The notes under the pieces: model-generated
Database searches by the model: none
Seen by the model: the letters and a program-made list of their open reading frames with translations, nothing else
Told to the model about the DNA's origin: nothing
Translations under genes and position numbers: made by a program
Origin: Odontesthes bonariensis
Taxonomy: Eukaryota > Chordata > Actinopteri > Atheriniformes > Atherinopsidae
DNA length: 64,000 bases
NCBI RefSeq assembly: GCF_027942865.1
Contig: NC_134514.1
Coordinates: forward strand, 38,869,765 to 38,933,764
Direction: 5' to 3'
Part shown: positions 24,201 to 33,718 of the stretch, one piece after another
How the letters are laid out: every line of letters begins with the position of its first letter
Numbering within the stretch: position 1 is the first letter of the stretch

Positions 24201-26307
24201 GGTCGATGGTGAACAACGGGCTTGACTTTAGAGCTATGCCTCTTCCTGACAGTCACCCAGCCACGATGTAATCCTGGCTGCTCAGGTTCTGCTAGGGCAG
24301 AGATACTCATTGCGCGGCTCCCCAAGCTTTAATTGGTGGCTTGCACTCGCATAGTAGCTTATAACAATATGGTAACAATACATTTTTTCAAATAACATTC
24401 AGAGAATACTGCACAGTAAGTATTTTTATTAAGGCTTAATGGTGTTTCCTGAAGGGGGTACTGTTAAACCTGGCAACGCAGCCCGCTTAAACCACCGTCA
24501 CACTTGACCGCCGAGCATGCTAGCTCCTTTAGCCAGCGCGAGATGCAGGCACAATCGTTTTTTAATTAAAAAAAGGGCAAAAACCAGCACAAAAACCATG
24601 CTCATCTTGAATGTCTCACTATGATTACAACAACAAACTATAAATACAACATGAAGAAAGTCGAGGACATGCATGCCAGCTTCCTCTTATCCCAGTATTA
24701 AGGTAAATGTGGTCTTAATTGAAAATGTATTGGCTGTGTTGTTTCTTTTTTTGTGGGATGTTTTATATGTAGAAATGCATATTTGCAAAAGGGAACTCAG
24801 TATGTTGTCGTAAAAGTGGCTCTTCCCTTGATTTTGCTCTGCCAATGTGGCTCTTGTGAAAAAAAATAGTGAGTATCACTGTGCTAGGGGGTGACTAATG
24901 GAGCTAGCTACGCTAGAGGGCTAAAGGGACCTGGCTCGCTATCGGTTGATTTTCAACAGTGCAGAGCCGAGCTTCCAATTCAGATAACCTCGCCTCCAAA
25001 ACTACAAAAAGACTACATTTGTTACATGTACCATTATCGCTAAAGGAGGCAGAGGAGTAACTAAACATCTGACACACGGAGCAGGTGAAAGCAGGAGATG
25101 GAGGGAGAGAACTGGTAGCCATGCTACGCTAGAGAACCAGACACACCGCTAAAAAGTGAGAATAAAGATTAAAGATCTGTAGGAGTGTGTTAGAACAGAA
25201 CGGTAAGCTATAGAGTTAACTATGCAAAAATGTGTAAGTTATAGGGAGAAATAAAGTGATTATCAGTACTCCAAGCGGAGCAAGAAATTCCACAGTGCAC
25301 AAGCAAGGTAACAGGAAGTGATGCAACACGTCTTACCGTAAAACTGTTTCCTCATGTCTGCTGATCTAAGGTCTTTCCATTAAATATGATAGTTCTGAAT
25401 CTGTTCAGTGAATTTTGAACTGTGGTCAAATAACTAAATCTCACACATTTTATGCTAATAAAAACCTGTGGTCTGTCGTTTAATTTCAAATAGAATCTTT
25501 TGAAGAACCGAGCCGGAGCAGTCCAAATATGCATGGAAATATGTACATCAGTCTGTACAGTTAGCACTGACCTGCAGGGTGTTTTGACAAAGTTCTATGA
25601 GGCCTTGGATGAGGTAGTACTTTGCCTCAGCCAACAGCTCCTGGACAGCCTGACGGCCTTTGGGTAAAGTGAGACTGCCGTCCCGCAGGTAGGAGAGGAT
25701 GCTGTCAAAGTGTTTCCCACCACGGTCAATCAGGATCCAACCTGAAATGGAAGCAGACTGCCCTGAAAAGGTGGACACTGAAACCAATGAAACGAGTCAC
25801 GATGAAGAGCATCAGTGGGTCGAGCGCTTTGAACAGATTTTCAGGTAATGTGTGATTTAACTGAACGGTAACTGTTAGAGGTTGCTGTGTTAATATTTGT
25901 ATCAATTATCCTTAAATTATTTGACAAATACAATGTAGATATGGACAAACTACAGTAGTCTGAGCACATGTAGACAGATTTGGGTAAAAAGATGACAGAC
26001 TAATAAGGATTTTAGAGTCGTTGATCAGCTAAATTGAGCCTGCAGGTCAGATTTGCTGACCTTCTTTATCTGTGAACACTTCTTTCTTTCCACTGAACAT
26101 GGCTTTCAGCATGGAGTTTTCCCTGGTCAGCACTTGCAGTGTGGTGTAAAACAGCATCCCTCCAACATTGAGCCGAACATACTTGTTGCCCAGACCAACC
26201 GCTCCTCGATAACTGCAGGTCTTGGTCTTGGGACAAGCCAGAGGAGGGGCTGGAGAGGTGTGCTCAGACTGGCTGTGCTGTTGGGAAAGGCAGCTTTCCC
26301 CAGACAT
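15296..26307 (-). CDS. tnfaip1: TNFAIP1/BACURD2, BTB-domain adaptor of a CUL3 ubiquitin ligase
   Basis: Six coding exons: 26061-26307, 25572-25741, 19158-19241, 18775-18827, 18486-18681 and 15296-15526. They join in frame at GT/AG sites (981 nt, 326 aa; human is 316 aa). Exon 1 carries the start of the KCTD-type BTB/T1 domain ([25 protein letters not shown]); exon 2 completes it ([25 protein letters not shown]). Exons 3-5 carry the family C-terminal region ([31 protein letters not shown]). Exon 6 has [21 protein letters not shown]-like residues and [20 protein letters not shown], which favours TNFAIP1 over the paralogues KCTD10 and KCTD13. Known role: CUL3 substrate adaptor for RhoA, affecting actin and cell migration. 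Start chosen at MSGESC, as in human. An acceptor at 26417 and a donor at 27382 suggest a non-coding first exon. Intron 2 holds a 4.9-kb LINE; intron 5 holds MITEs and minisatellites. Confidence 0.95.
15831..16471. mobile_element. MITE-like element with ~20-bp TIRs (intron 5 of tnfaip1)
   Basis: The left end TTAGGCTACGGCTACACG and the right end CGTGTAGCCGTAGCCTAA are perfect inverted repeats; the homology continues imperfectly inward (GAAAACG / CGTTTTC words). A minus-strand frame at about 16090-16160 reads [20 protein letters not shown], which may be the eroded N-terminus of a transposase. PIF/Harbinger elements of fish have similar GGCTACG ends and 3-bp TWA duplications; here the flanking trinucleotides TTA/TAA belong to the inverted repeat, so the target duplication is not settled. 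Confidence 0.65.
16472..17142. mobile_element. Class II element with MADF ORF, Harbinger-like
   Basis: The ends AAAGGCTCTAGCATGGTTG and (other strand) AAAGGCGGTAGCATGGTTG are imperfect inverted repeats and continue through GCGTCTG..GACGTCA. Inside is a minus-strand MADF-type frame (16734-17009). It abuts the preceding MITE directly at 16471/16472. A related sequence (CGAAAGTGGAGAAGAAAACA) recurs at 57833 inside another element. Confidence 0.6.
16734..17009 (-). pseudogene. MADF/Myb-like DNA-binding ORF of a Harbinger-type transposon
   Basis: 91 codons start [20 protein letters not shown] and continue [20 protein letters not shown], then [10 protein letters not shown] and [13 protein letters not shown]. 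The spacing of the LY(D/E), W..(I/M)...LG and W/LRDRYV..KK positions fits MADF domains, which bind DNA as partner proteins in PIF/Harbinger transposons. The first tryptophan-like position is altered and the protein is short, with no acidic or BESS-like tail, so it is probably a residual fragment. It lies in tnfaip1 intron 5 on the same strand as the gene but has no splice link to it. Confidence 0.6.
17473..18004. repeat. CTGAACAGATCGTCGCC minisatellite
   Basis: About 35 head-to-tail units of 17 bp (CTGAACAGATCRTCGCC) mixed with 14-bp forms (CTGAACAGATCGCC and CTGAACAGATCGTC). The length classes differ by one trinucleotide. It lies in tnfaip1 intron 5. Confidence 0.95.
18259..18343. repeat. 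GGTAACCGTCTGA 13-bp minisatellite
   Basis: Six perfect 13-bp copies and a partial seventh, about 140 bp from tnfaip1 exon 5 and inside intron 5. Each unit contains GGTAACC, a palindromic BstEII-like core. Confidence 0.95.
19361..19865. mobile_element. MITE with Myb/SANT-like fragment (tnfaip1 intron 2)
   Basis: The left end GGCGCATTTCCACTAGCTCG and right end CGAGCTAGTGGAACTGCGCC are near-perfect inverted repeats, with further copies of CGGCTCGG..CGAGCCG inside. A plus-strand frame from 19654 reads [19 protein letters not shown] then ENAVTEVSR, resembling the start of the Myb/SANT-like domain in the second ORF of PIF/Harbinger elements. Flanking bases are TAAT and TTAA, so a 3-bp TWA target is possible but unproven. 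Confidence 0.65.
21004..22045 (-). pseudogene. L2 LINE RT fragment (copy 2), C-terminally deleted
   Basis: The frame carries [20 protein letters not shown] (linker after the endonuclease), [39 protein letters not shown] and [18 protein letters not shown] (motif A) and ends soon after ALNWF. Motif B, the YADD box and the C-terminal domain present in copy 1 are missing, so it is dead. Upstream, the link to the endonuclease is cut by the insertion 22046-22770. Confidence 0.85.
22046..22770. mobile_element. 725-bp class II insertion with 3-bp ATT duplication
   Basis: The left end AGCCGCATTC and right end GAATGCGGCT are perfect 10-bp inverted repeats. ATT stands on both sides (22043-22045, 22771-22773). 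Removing the element joins the L2 endonuclease frame to its linker. A 3-bp AT-rich duplication fits PIF/Harbinger-type integration better than hAT or Tc1. Short frames inside (for example 22080-22300 minus) show no certain domain. Confidence 0.65.
22771..23478 (-). pseudogene. L2 LINE AP-endonuclease domain (copy 2), partial
   Basis: About 230 codons contain the C-terminal two thirds of an exonuclease-endonuclease-phosphatase fold: [22 protein letters not shown] (GDFN, metal and DNA contact), [12 protein letters not shown], and [12 protein letters not shown] (SDH catalytic motif). In LINEs this domain nicks target DNA to prime reverse transcription. The N-terminal part and start codon are not in this frame, and the RT that should follow is separated by an insertion. 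Confidence 0.85.
23437..25122 (-). pseudogene. L2 LINE ORF1 with SGNH-esterase-like domain, interrupted
   Basis: Three pieces on the minus strand. 25122-24913: a Cys-rich N-terminus (FTCSVCQM, then GTCNKCS) leading into a Leu/Glu-rich coiled-coil stretch. 24325-23774: TGSSIVRNV (GDS-like block I), [20 protein letters not shown] followed by VNDTR (the G-x-ND block III), and FSGPLPN. About 23500-23590: [13 protein letters not shown] (block V, D-x-x-H). Together these are the signature blocks of SGNH/GDSL hydrolases, a known ORF1 type in some CR1/L2 LINEs, thought to aid RNP or membrane association. Pieces one and two are separated by about 590 bp of unassigned sequence, and pieces two and three by a LINE tail insertion. 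Not functional. Confidence 0.75.
23590..23777 (+). mobile_element. Plus-strand LINE 3' tail inserted in L2 copy 2
   Basis: It reads [15 protein letters not shown] (the LINE C-terminus pattern LP-FK-LKTHLF, diverged), then ACCTTGGGTACCCTGAAAG, CGCTATACAAGTCC and (TTA)n at about 23758-23777. Opposite orientation to the host LINE, and it separates the esterase block III and block V parts of ORF1. Confidence 0.6.
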
Positions 26308-27383
26308 GTCCCTTTGGAGGTAGATGACCACCCTGCAGACGGAGGTCCGAAGGTCCCCCGCCGTGGTGACAGCTACTGATGAGGCCACCACAACCTGTCA
26401 CTGCTCCATGTCATTCCTAGAAAAACACAGAGCCCAAATTGAACACAGCAATTATCCAGGAGCACAAAGAAAGTTAGTGTTAATGGAGACGACTGTGAAA
26501 CTTGTGTAGCAAGACAACCAATGACAGAAGACATTGGAGCGACTCACAGTGGAAACCACCCACCCTACTGGGGCTGGGGCAGAAACTAAAGGGGCAGAAT
26601 GAGGTGCGCAGGCGTGGAATCACAGACATCTGCAATTTAGGGCAGATCATTCATCTTGACAAGACTCAAGAGTGAACAGTTGAATCCTTGAACACCACCA
26701 ACTTTGGAAATAATTCGATTTACATGTGTGACATCTTAATAAACCAAGCTGAAATGTCGAGTTATGCCAACTCCATAGGATGTTACAGGTCTATCCAACA
26801 AATGCTCGCTTTTACCTTGAAAGTGCCACAGTAGAACTGGCAAAAGTGACTTTAACTAGCTCGTGTTGGACTCAACCCCAGAAGAAAATAAGCTCAGTTA
26901 GGTGAACGATGGTTAGCTAATTAATGAGGTCAACAATAAGTCGTCGGGAAGGGATGAAGCGCAGTAACGTGATGATTGGACTCAATTTACAAAACACGCT
27001 TTACAAACTTAACCACTAACATGGAAGAACGCAACTTCAGCACTTTGTTTGGTCGGGACTTTACCACTGAGGAGCTAGCTCTTAAGCTTTATTACCTTTG
27101 CGTCAAATCCTTCTTCTGTCACTTCAAACGTTAGAAAATGGGGAAGTTCTCAATTCAGTTCAAAACTTACACATTTCACACAAGGTTCAAACTGAACTGA
27201 AATGCATGGATGCTCAAGCACTCATCTCATTTCCAATTAGCAGAACATTTGAAGAGTTTCAAATTTGACCAGATCAACCAAACAAAAAAGTCCCATTAAA
27301 TAGTTTCCTAGTGGAGTGCGTAACGTTGGAGTACAGTTAACCTCATACAGGAGACCATCCGCCATATTTAACGACCACTTACC

Positions 27384-28019
27384 GTCTTCCCAGTGCTAGG
27401 TTTACGGGTTGTTAGTAAATTTCTACTGCAGAGGGGAAAAAAATCTACAAGTGACAACAAAAATCATTTAAAAAAAAAAAAAAAAAAAGTACGAAAGCCT
27501 GAACTCCTTCTTCTTCAGCTCAATTTATGTTGTAATTTACGACACGAAATAAAATGCTGCCCTCCACCGAGCATTTTTAGGCATTACAAGCTCATTGGAA
27601 GTTTAACGGAAACGGTCTTCTTCTTCTTCCCCCTCTGAATGGAGGCGCATATTATAATATATATTATAAAGTTACTAAGAAGTAAATTAAGAAGTTACGT
27701 CTCGTTCTTTGTTTCCGTTTCTCTGGCTTGCAATGACTAACTATGTAGCTTAACTTAGCTTAAGCATATGGCTCCTTAGGCGTATGCCACTATTATAACA
27801 CACTTAAACACTTTTTTTCTTGGTATCATAAACCACCAAGAAACATCAGAATGAGTGAACCCGAACATCTACTGAAACACGCGCGCGCACGCACACACGC
27901 ACGCGCGGTGTTTGGTCTCCTTGGCAGCGGGAGGAGGCGGAGCTTCAGCTGCTGCTTTACTTGTCCTGCCACATCACACAACTGAGACAGTGTGTCCACG
28001 GCGGTTACGATTCAAACAG
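27384..28019. promoter_or_regulatory. Bidirectional promoter region of tnfaip1 and ift20
   Basis: A minus-strand donor (GACG|GTAAGTGG at 27382-27383) fits a non-coding tnfaip1 exon 1. A plus-strand donor (AAACAG|GTGAAT at 28019/28020) fits a non-coding ift20 exon 1. The interval therefore holds both transcription starts, head to head. It contains a 31-bp alternating purine-pyrimidine run (27877-27907) and an X-box-like site (27915-27928), with local CpG richness at 27877-27955. No TATA box is evident near 27930-28000. Confidence 0.5.
27915..27928 (+). promoter_or_regulatory. RFX X-box-like site upstream of ift20
   Basis: GTCTCCTTGGCAGC: two half-sites, GTCTCC and GGCAGC, around TT. The RFX consensus is GTNRCC-N(0-3)-RGYAAC, so each half is close with one mismatch. 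It lies about 100 bp before the presumed ift20 exon 1 donor, the usual place for X-boxes in ciliary genes. Confidence 0.45.
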
Positions 28020-28348
28020 GTGAATTTTGTAGATTCATGTTCATTTAGATGACAGTAACTGTTTAATGTAGTTACACTTTCACGGGAACTTAATTAGCTA
28101 TTAAAAGGTTATTTTGTTCTTTCCAGTTAGGGTTGTAAGCAGGCTAGCATATTGTGGCTAACTAGCTTAGTTATTCAAAATAGCTAACGAATTTGTGCAA
28201 TATAACAATGATAAGATAACAATAAGGTTCGTCGTAGGCAAGAATTTATATGTCTTAAAACACAGACTCTATTTAAGATGAAGTGGAACATTAATATCCG
28301 TTGTGTGAGGTTAACTAAGTTCGAAGTAGCTTTAATATGAACCAGGCA

Positions 28349-28690
28349 ATAAGATAGATAGATAGATGGATACTTTATTAATCCCGAGGGAAATTTGGAA
28401 ATTTAAGGATCCAGTAGCTTATATAGACAGACACAGAATACCCAATACACTGATTACAAATCAGAATATAAAATACAACACTAGTGCATAAGTCAATTCT
28501 ATATATGTTTAGAGTTCAATAAATAGCATTTGAACGAAAAGTGCAGTGAGCAAAGTTCCATGGAAAATGACCGGCTAGTGCAAACATATTGGTGTATATG
28601 GTCAGACCTTAGTCAACATGTGTGAGATTTCAGATCCGTTAACTGGTAGTAAAGCTTCTTGATTTCCCTACAAGTTTCCTGGCATTTCTA
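28349..28690 (-). mobile_element. LINE 3'-end fragment in ift20 intron 1
   Basis: GATAGATAGATGGATACTTTATTAATCCCGAGGGAAATTT is a teleost LINE tail in reverse orientation (the microsatellite marks the 3' end). The following roughly 300 bp is AT-rich and probably its 3' UTR. No protein is readable. Confidence 0.5.
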
Positions 28691-28821
28691 ACTGTATCTG
28701 AGTACTTGTATTCAGTAGAAAATGCCTTCAATGGACTGTCACGTTTGAATCACCTTTAGGTTCTCTCGTGCTGCTATCTGCACCTCATTGTTCACGTCTC
28801 ATCTGTGACAGGCCTGCGGCC

Positions 28822-29712
28822 ATGGCCAAAGACACATTAGCCGAGGCAGGCTTTTATTTTGATGAGCTCAACAAGCTGCGGGTCCTGGAGCCTGATGTCA
28901 GCCAGAAGACATCAGAGCTGAAGGAAGAGTGCAAAGAATTTGTGGACAGTAAGCAGACAGTCATTTTGAGCCTGCTTTCTCATGCCAATATCAACAGGTT
29001 ACATAATGAACGTGTGTTCTTTTCAGAGATTGGTCAGTTTCAGAAGATAGTTGGTGGCTTAATTGAGCTGGTAGATGAACTGGCAAAAGAAGCAGAGACA
29101 GAAAAAATGAAGGTAAGTTTGACATAGAAAGCAGCATTCCGCTAATTATATGCCATTATTTAGTTGTGACAGGTGTGCTTTACTGTATGTGCCACTACCT
29201 GACCATGAGAGTGAGATCTTGTTGCTCATCAGCCTGTTTCTCTTTCTTAGGCCATTGGAGCCAGGAACCTGCTGAAGTCCGTGGCAAAACAAAGGGAGGC
29301 CCAACAGCAGCAGCTTCAGGCTTTGATAGCTGAGAAGAAGATGCAACTTGAGAGGTAAAGCAAAAGAGCATTGTTGGGGGCCAGATAATTAAAGTTAATG
29401 ATTAAAATTAATACATCGCGCTCATGTGTGTTTGAATATTGGCCTTTTCTCTTCTTAATGCCACCAGCGTGTTTCAGGGGCAGATAAAGACTGCAGAAGT
29501 TGTGCAGTGGTTAGCACAGCACAGCTTACATGCAGTATTACTCATTTAAACTTCACATTGTGCCTCCTAGTATGACTTCATGTTTCCTAATATGACCTCA
29601 TTTCATATTTGAGTGCTTTTCTTGTTCCAGATATCGCATTGAGTATGAAGCCCTTTCCAAAGTGGAATCCGAGCAGAACGAGTTCATTGACCAGTTTATT
29701 CTGCAGAAGTGA
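28822..29712 (+). CDS. ift20: Intraflagellar transport protein 20 (IFT-B complex)
   Basis: Four coding exons: 28822-28948, 29027-29112, 29251-29354 and 29631-29712. They give 399 nt and 132 aa, the same length as human IFT20. Start [20 protein letters not shown]; then [20 protein letters not shown] across the first splice, [20 protein letters not shown], and the end [11 protein letters not shown]. Most of the protein is predicted coiled coil ([20 protein letters not shown]). Known role: IFT-B subunit that also sits at the Golgi and helps move membrane proteins to the cilium. Intron 1 of the coding part (28949-29026) is 78 nt, in frame and stop-free, so an ORF scan reads through it. A preceding non-coding exon probably ends at 28019 and splices to an acceptor at 28810. 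Head to head with tnfaip1; tail to tail with lyrm9. Confidence 0.97.
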
Positions 29713-30002
29713 GGACATGGCAGAATAACGGTGTTCATCTTCCCAGCGTGCCTGTACAGGGAGAACCTCTTTTCTGAAGTCATGTGGAAGCTCCAGCATC
29801 AGAAAACATCCTCAGCCTGCAGCTGCAGCAGCTGGGAGAACAGTGCCCAAAACTGGGAATTCATTTGGAATTCACACCAAATGTTTCAACATCTAAGACT
29901 AACAGGAAGATGGAACTATTTATATAAAGGAAAATTATTTATACTATTTATACTTAACAATTACTGTGTATATCTAGTTTTATTACTTTTTCTATCAATT
30001 AA

Positions 30003-30008
30003 AATAAA
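30003..30008 (+). terminator. ift20 polyadenylation signal candidate
   Basis: AATAAA about 290 nt after the ift20 stop, followed within 30 nt by a TG-rich stretch (CTGCATGTGCATGTATTTGT) as expected for a downstream element. Confidence 0.55.
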
Positions 30009-30766
30009 TACTGCATGTGCATGTATTTGTAAATAAGTTTTTAGCTCAAATGAAAATGAGCATTAATTCACTTTATTCCATTCTTGTGATATGGCTCGTG
30101 TGTGGGCACAGCACATAAGAAACATCCTCTTCTTTTCACTTTTCCCTCTGCTGTCTTTAGATTAATTCATTTCTAAGATATGGTTCTACTTGAATACTGT
30201 ATATTGCATAAGTATTTTTTTTCCTAACAAGATGTTGGAAGTGAGTTGGCACAGGTCAAACATAACGTTATTAAGTTATAGTTTCAATAAAGATGACCTG
30301 ATATCCATAAACTCTGATGTTCTTTGGAGAAAACTTCAAAGTGGTGACCATAAAACTACGTTAAGTGAGTGTTTTTTTCTCTATCTAAAGGAACAGTATC
30401 CCTTGAAAGGGCAGCTGTTTGCATGTGATTTGGAGGTAAGATTTGAAAGAGTCCCTCTTATATAAGACAAGCGCCACATATCGTGAATACTCCAACTCCC
30501 ACAATGCCCTTTGGCAGTAGCTTTCTCTCCGAGAAACAAGACGGATAATGAATGCATGATTTGAGACTGAATTTAATGAAAATATAACAGTATTTACACT
30601 TGCAGTAGTAAGTAGCCATCTTATGCAACCTGTCTGTTACCTGAGGTCTTCTTCGTGTCACATCCAAAAAACTATGACAACTAATAACAAATGCACAATC
30701 ATGACTTTCTTCTGATGCAGTCCTGCAACATGCACCACCGACGGACACCTTTCTGCCTTTGGAAGC
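30009..30766. other. Intergenic: ift20 and lyrm9 3' regions
   Basis: The space between two converging genes. A minus-strand ATTAAA (30572-30577) lies about 190 nt past the lyrm9 stop and could be its polyadenylation signal. No other feature seen. Confidence 0.4.
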
Positions 30767-31447
<681 letters not shown>

Positions 31448-31933
31448 TCATTAAAGGGCTGCAGATAAAAATAAAATGAAGTGTTCATTTGGAGCAGCAA
31501 CATCTGAGCTTGATAACGTTACAACCTGTCCATATGCAAGTATCAAGTGTGAGTCATTGACCTGAGCCAAGAGAGGAGAAAAGGTTCCATCTTGACTCAG
31601 TTCAAGTTTGTTTCTTCCTAAAATTACAAGTATCCTCCACTCCCTTTCATCAGAAACACTGATCCAGATACCGATTCAGTTACAACAAGAGAGAAACAAG
31701 TACCAAGATAAAATAGTCCTACTTCAGGCTAACTTAATGGTAGCAGCCTGAGTAAAGAAGCAGAATCTCATAAGTGTGCATGTGTTGCACGGTGACAGAC
31801 TGGTCGCCCTGGCCTTTAGTCAGTCACCCGGGTTAGGCTCCAAGGCAACATTGGAGTCATTTATTGTTTCTGGAAAATTTTGTGATGCTAAAAAGATACA
31901 ATCATTTTTACCCAGTGAGCTTAATAGCTTTGG

Positions 31934-33700
31934 TTGGAAATAGCTGATACCAGGGGACTTGCATGGCGATTTCTCTCCCCTTTCTCATCACGCTTGTGTT
32001 TGAACTCTAAAACTACTGATGTGGGCCTGTCGGATCATTCCTGTGTTTTCTTTGGGAGTACGATTTCACTGCACACAAATGTCTCAGCAGCAGTGATCTC
32101 AAAACGGTGTAGAACTGAAAACAGTCGTGAGATCTTTAACCAGGTCTTCTCTTTAACACCTGCCCTGTCCGGGGCTTCAGTCAATGAGCTCGTCAGTAGC
32201 TTCAATGCTAAAATGTTAAATGTTATGGATGCTATTGCTCCCATTAAGGTGAAGGTTATCTCTGGAAGGAAGAAGTCTCCATGGCCAAATTCCACACTGA
32301 TGAAAAATGGGAAAAGAGAGTGTCGGAAAGCTGAGCGCAGATGGAGAAAAACAAATCTCCAGGTTCATTATAACATCTATAAAGAGAAACTTCACTCTTA
32401 TAATTTACAACTGAGGAATGCAAGGAAGTCCTACTTCTCTGACATCATCACCAAACACCGTCCTAATGCTCGGGCCTTATTTGCTACAGTTGACAGGCCA
32501 ACACACCCTCCTGTGTTAGTGGCAACTGAACTTCATTCCACCATGGCCCGCAATGACTTTGCCAAATTCTTCACAGACAAAATCCAAAATATTAGACAAG
32601 CAGTTGGTCCATCAGCAGCAGGTTCAGCATATGTACCGTGTCCACAGAAAACCCGTTTAAACACCATGACACAGTTCCAACCCATTAACAGCAAAGACCT
32701 GGAGGACATCTTACGTCAGCTGAACTCCTCCTCTTGCTGTTTAGACATCCTGCCAACAACTTTCTTCAAAAGGGTCTCACAGATTTTGGAGTCAGACCTG
32801 TTACTGATGGTGAACTTGTCCTTAATGTCGGGTGTGTTTCCAGAGCCACTGAAAACAGCTGTAATTAAACCTCTGCTGAAAAAGGACAATCTTGACAAGT
32901 AGGGGTGCAACGGATCAAAAATCTCACGGTTCGGATCGTTCCTCGGATCAGAGTCATGGATCGGATCATTTTTCGGATCAGCAAAAGAAAAAAAAAAAAG
33001 AAAAAAAAAGACAAATAAACATGTTTTGTCTTTTTGTTTAGTAACACTTTTAAATTATTAAATTGAAATATATAAAATCAACTTAAAGTGCACAATTAAC
33101 ATCTTCTTTTCAACATAATAAAAAAAAAAAAAACTTAAAGTGCAACATAAACACACCGATTGCGTTTGTGATCGCTTTAGCCCGGTCAGATTGTGAAGGA
33201 AGGGGCTGCTTAAACACCGCGGTGATGAGCGGTTGTTCACCCGCTTTCGGTTTCACTCCTGTCAGTGAAACACCGGGGTGATGTCGCTGCAAAGTCTGCA
33301 CCGAAGTCTAGCCTACTTTTATTTTCCATGCCCACTGTTCTACATGTTTTACGCTGAGGACAATAAATCACAAACGAGCCATAGGACTGTTTGCTTATTG
33401 AAGAGGGAACTGTTGCAGACTTTTACCCAGAGCGTGGAAAGCAGCTCTGTCCCTGGAAACTAGCAGGAATGGTAACGGCTGTGTGAGGACTGAACATGCG
33501 CACAATTTTTTTTTTTTCATAAAGCAATCCGCGGATCATGTGTGTGCCGAACCGAAATAATTGATCCGAACGGATCACGGATCAATGATGATCCGTTGCA
33601 CCACTATTGACAAGACACAAATGAACAACTACAGGCCTGTCTCAAATCTCCCATTTTTAAGTAAGATCATTGAAAAAGCGTTGAAATCCCCTTCTGTTTT
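31934..33700 (+). mobile_element. L2-type LINE fragment (second subfamily), split by a hAT MITE
   Basis: A 322-codon frame from 31934 has VGLSDHSCVFF (endonuclease SDH end), RKKSPWPNSTLMKNGKRECR and RKAERRWRKTNL (linker), MARNDFAKFFTDKIQNIRQA, CCLDILPTTFFKRV and [17 protein letters not shown] (RT start). It breaks exactly at 32900, where a hAT MITE enters, and continues after 33607 with NNYRPVSNLPFLSKIIEKA. It then ends, so most of the RT is missing. The linker and RT differ clearly from the copies at 3850 and 21004, so this is another L2 lineage. Non-functional. Confidence 0.85.
32900..33606. mobile_element. 707-bp hAT MITE with perfect 8-bp target duplication
   Basis: The ends TAGGGGTGCAACGGATCA and TGATCCGTTGCACCACTA are inverted repeats with one mismatch, backed by further CGGATCA-type motifs at both ends. 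TTGACAAG is duplicated exactly (32892-32899 and 33607-33614). It sits inside LINE RT coding sequence, which reads across when it is removed. No transposase; A-rich and T-rich tracts inside. Confidence 0.9.
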
Positions 33701-33718
33701 TCTAGATGTAATTCTTAA

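Larger units (their letters stand above)
20461..25320 (-). mobile_element. L2/CR1-type LINE copy 2 in tnfaip1 intron 2, near full length, broken
   Basis: Read on the minus strand: ORF1 with a Cys-rich N-terminus and an esterase-like domain, AP endonuclease, start of RT, 3' UTR. The C-terminal half of RT is deleted: coding sequence stops at about 21005 and jumps straight to the 3' UTR seen at 5680-5800 in copy 1. It is further interrupted by a 725-bp class II element (22046-22770), a plus-strand LINE tail (about 23590-23777) and an unassigned segment (about 24330-24890). RT identity to copy 1 is very high by eye, so both are from one subfamily. It is transcribed in the same direction as tnfaip1. 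Confidence 0.88.

Noticed and set aside
26047-26379. MVASSVAV.. as the tnfaip1 start, 28 codons upstream
   Set aside because: The Met at 26307 (MSGESC) aligns with the human start; the upstream residues are unlike any family member and probably 5' UTR.
28768-28821. Upstream Met (MLLSAPHC..) as the ift20 start
   Set aside because: This part precedes an AG acceptor (CTGTGACAG ending 28810) and is probably intron; MAKD is the conserved IFT20 start.
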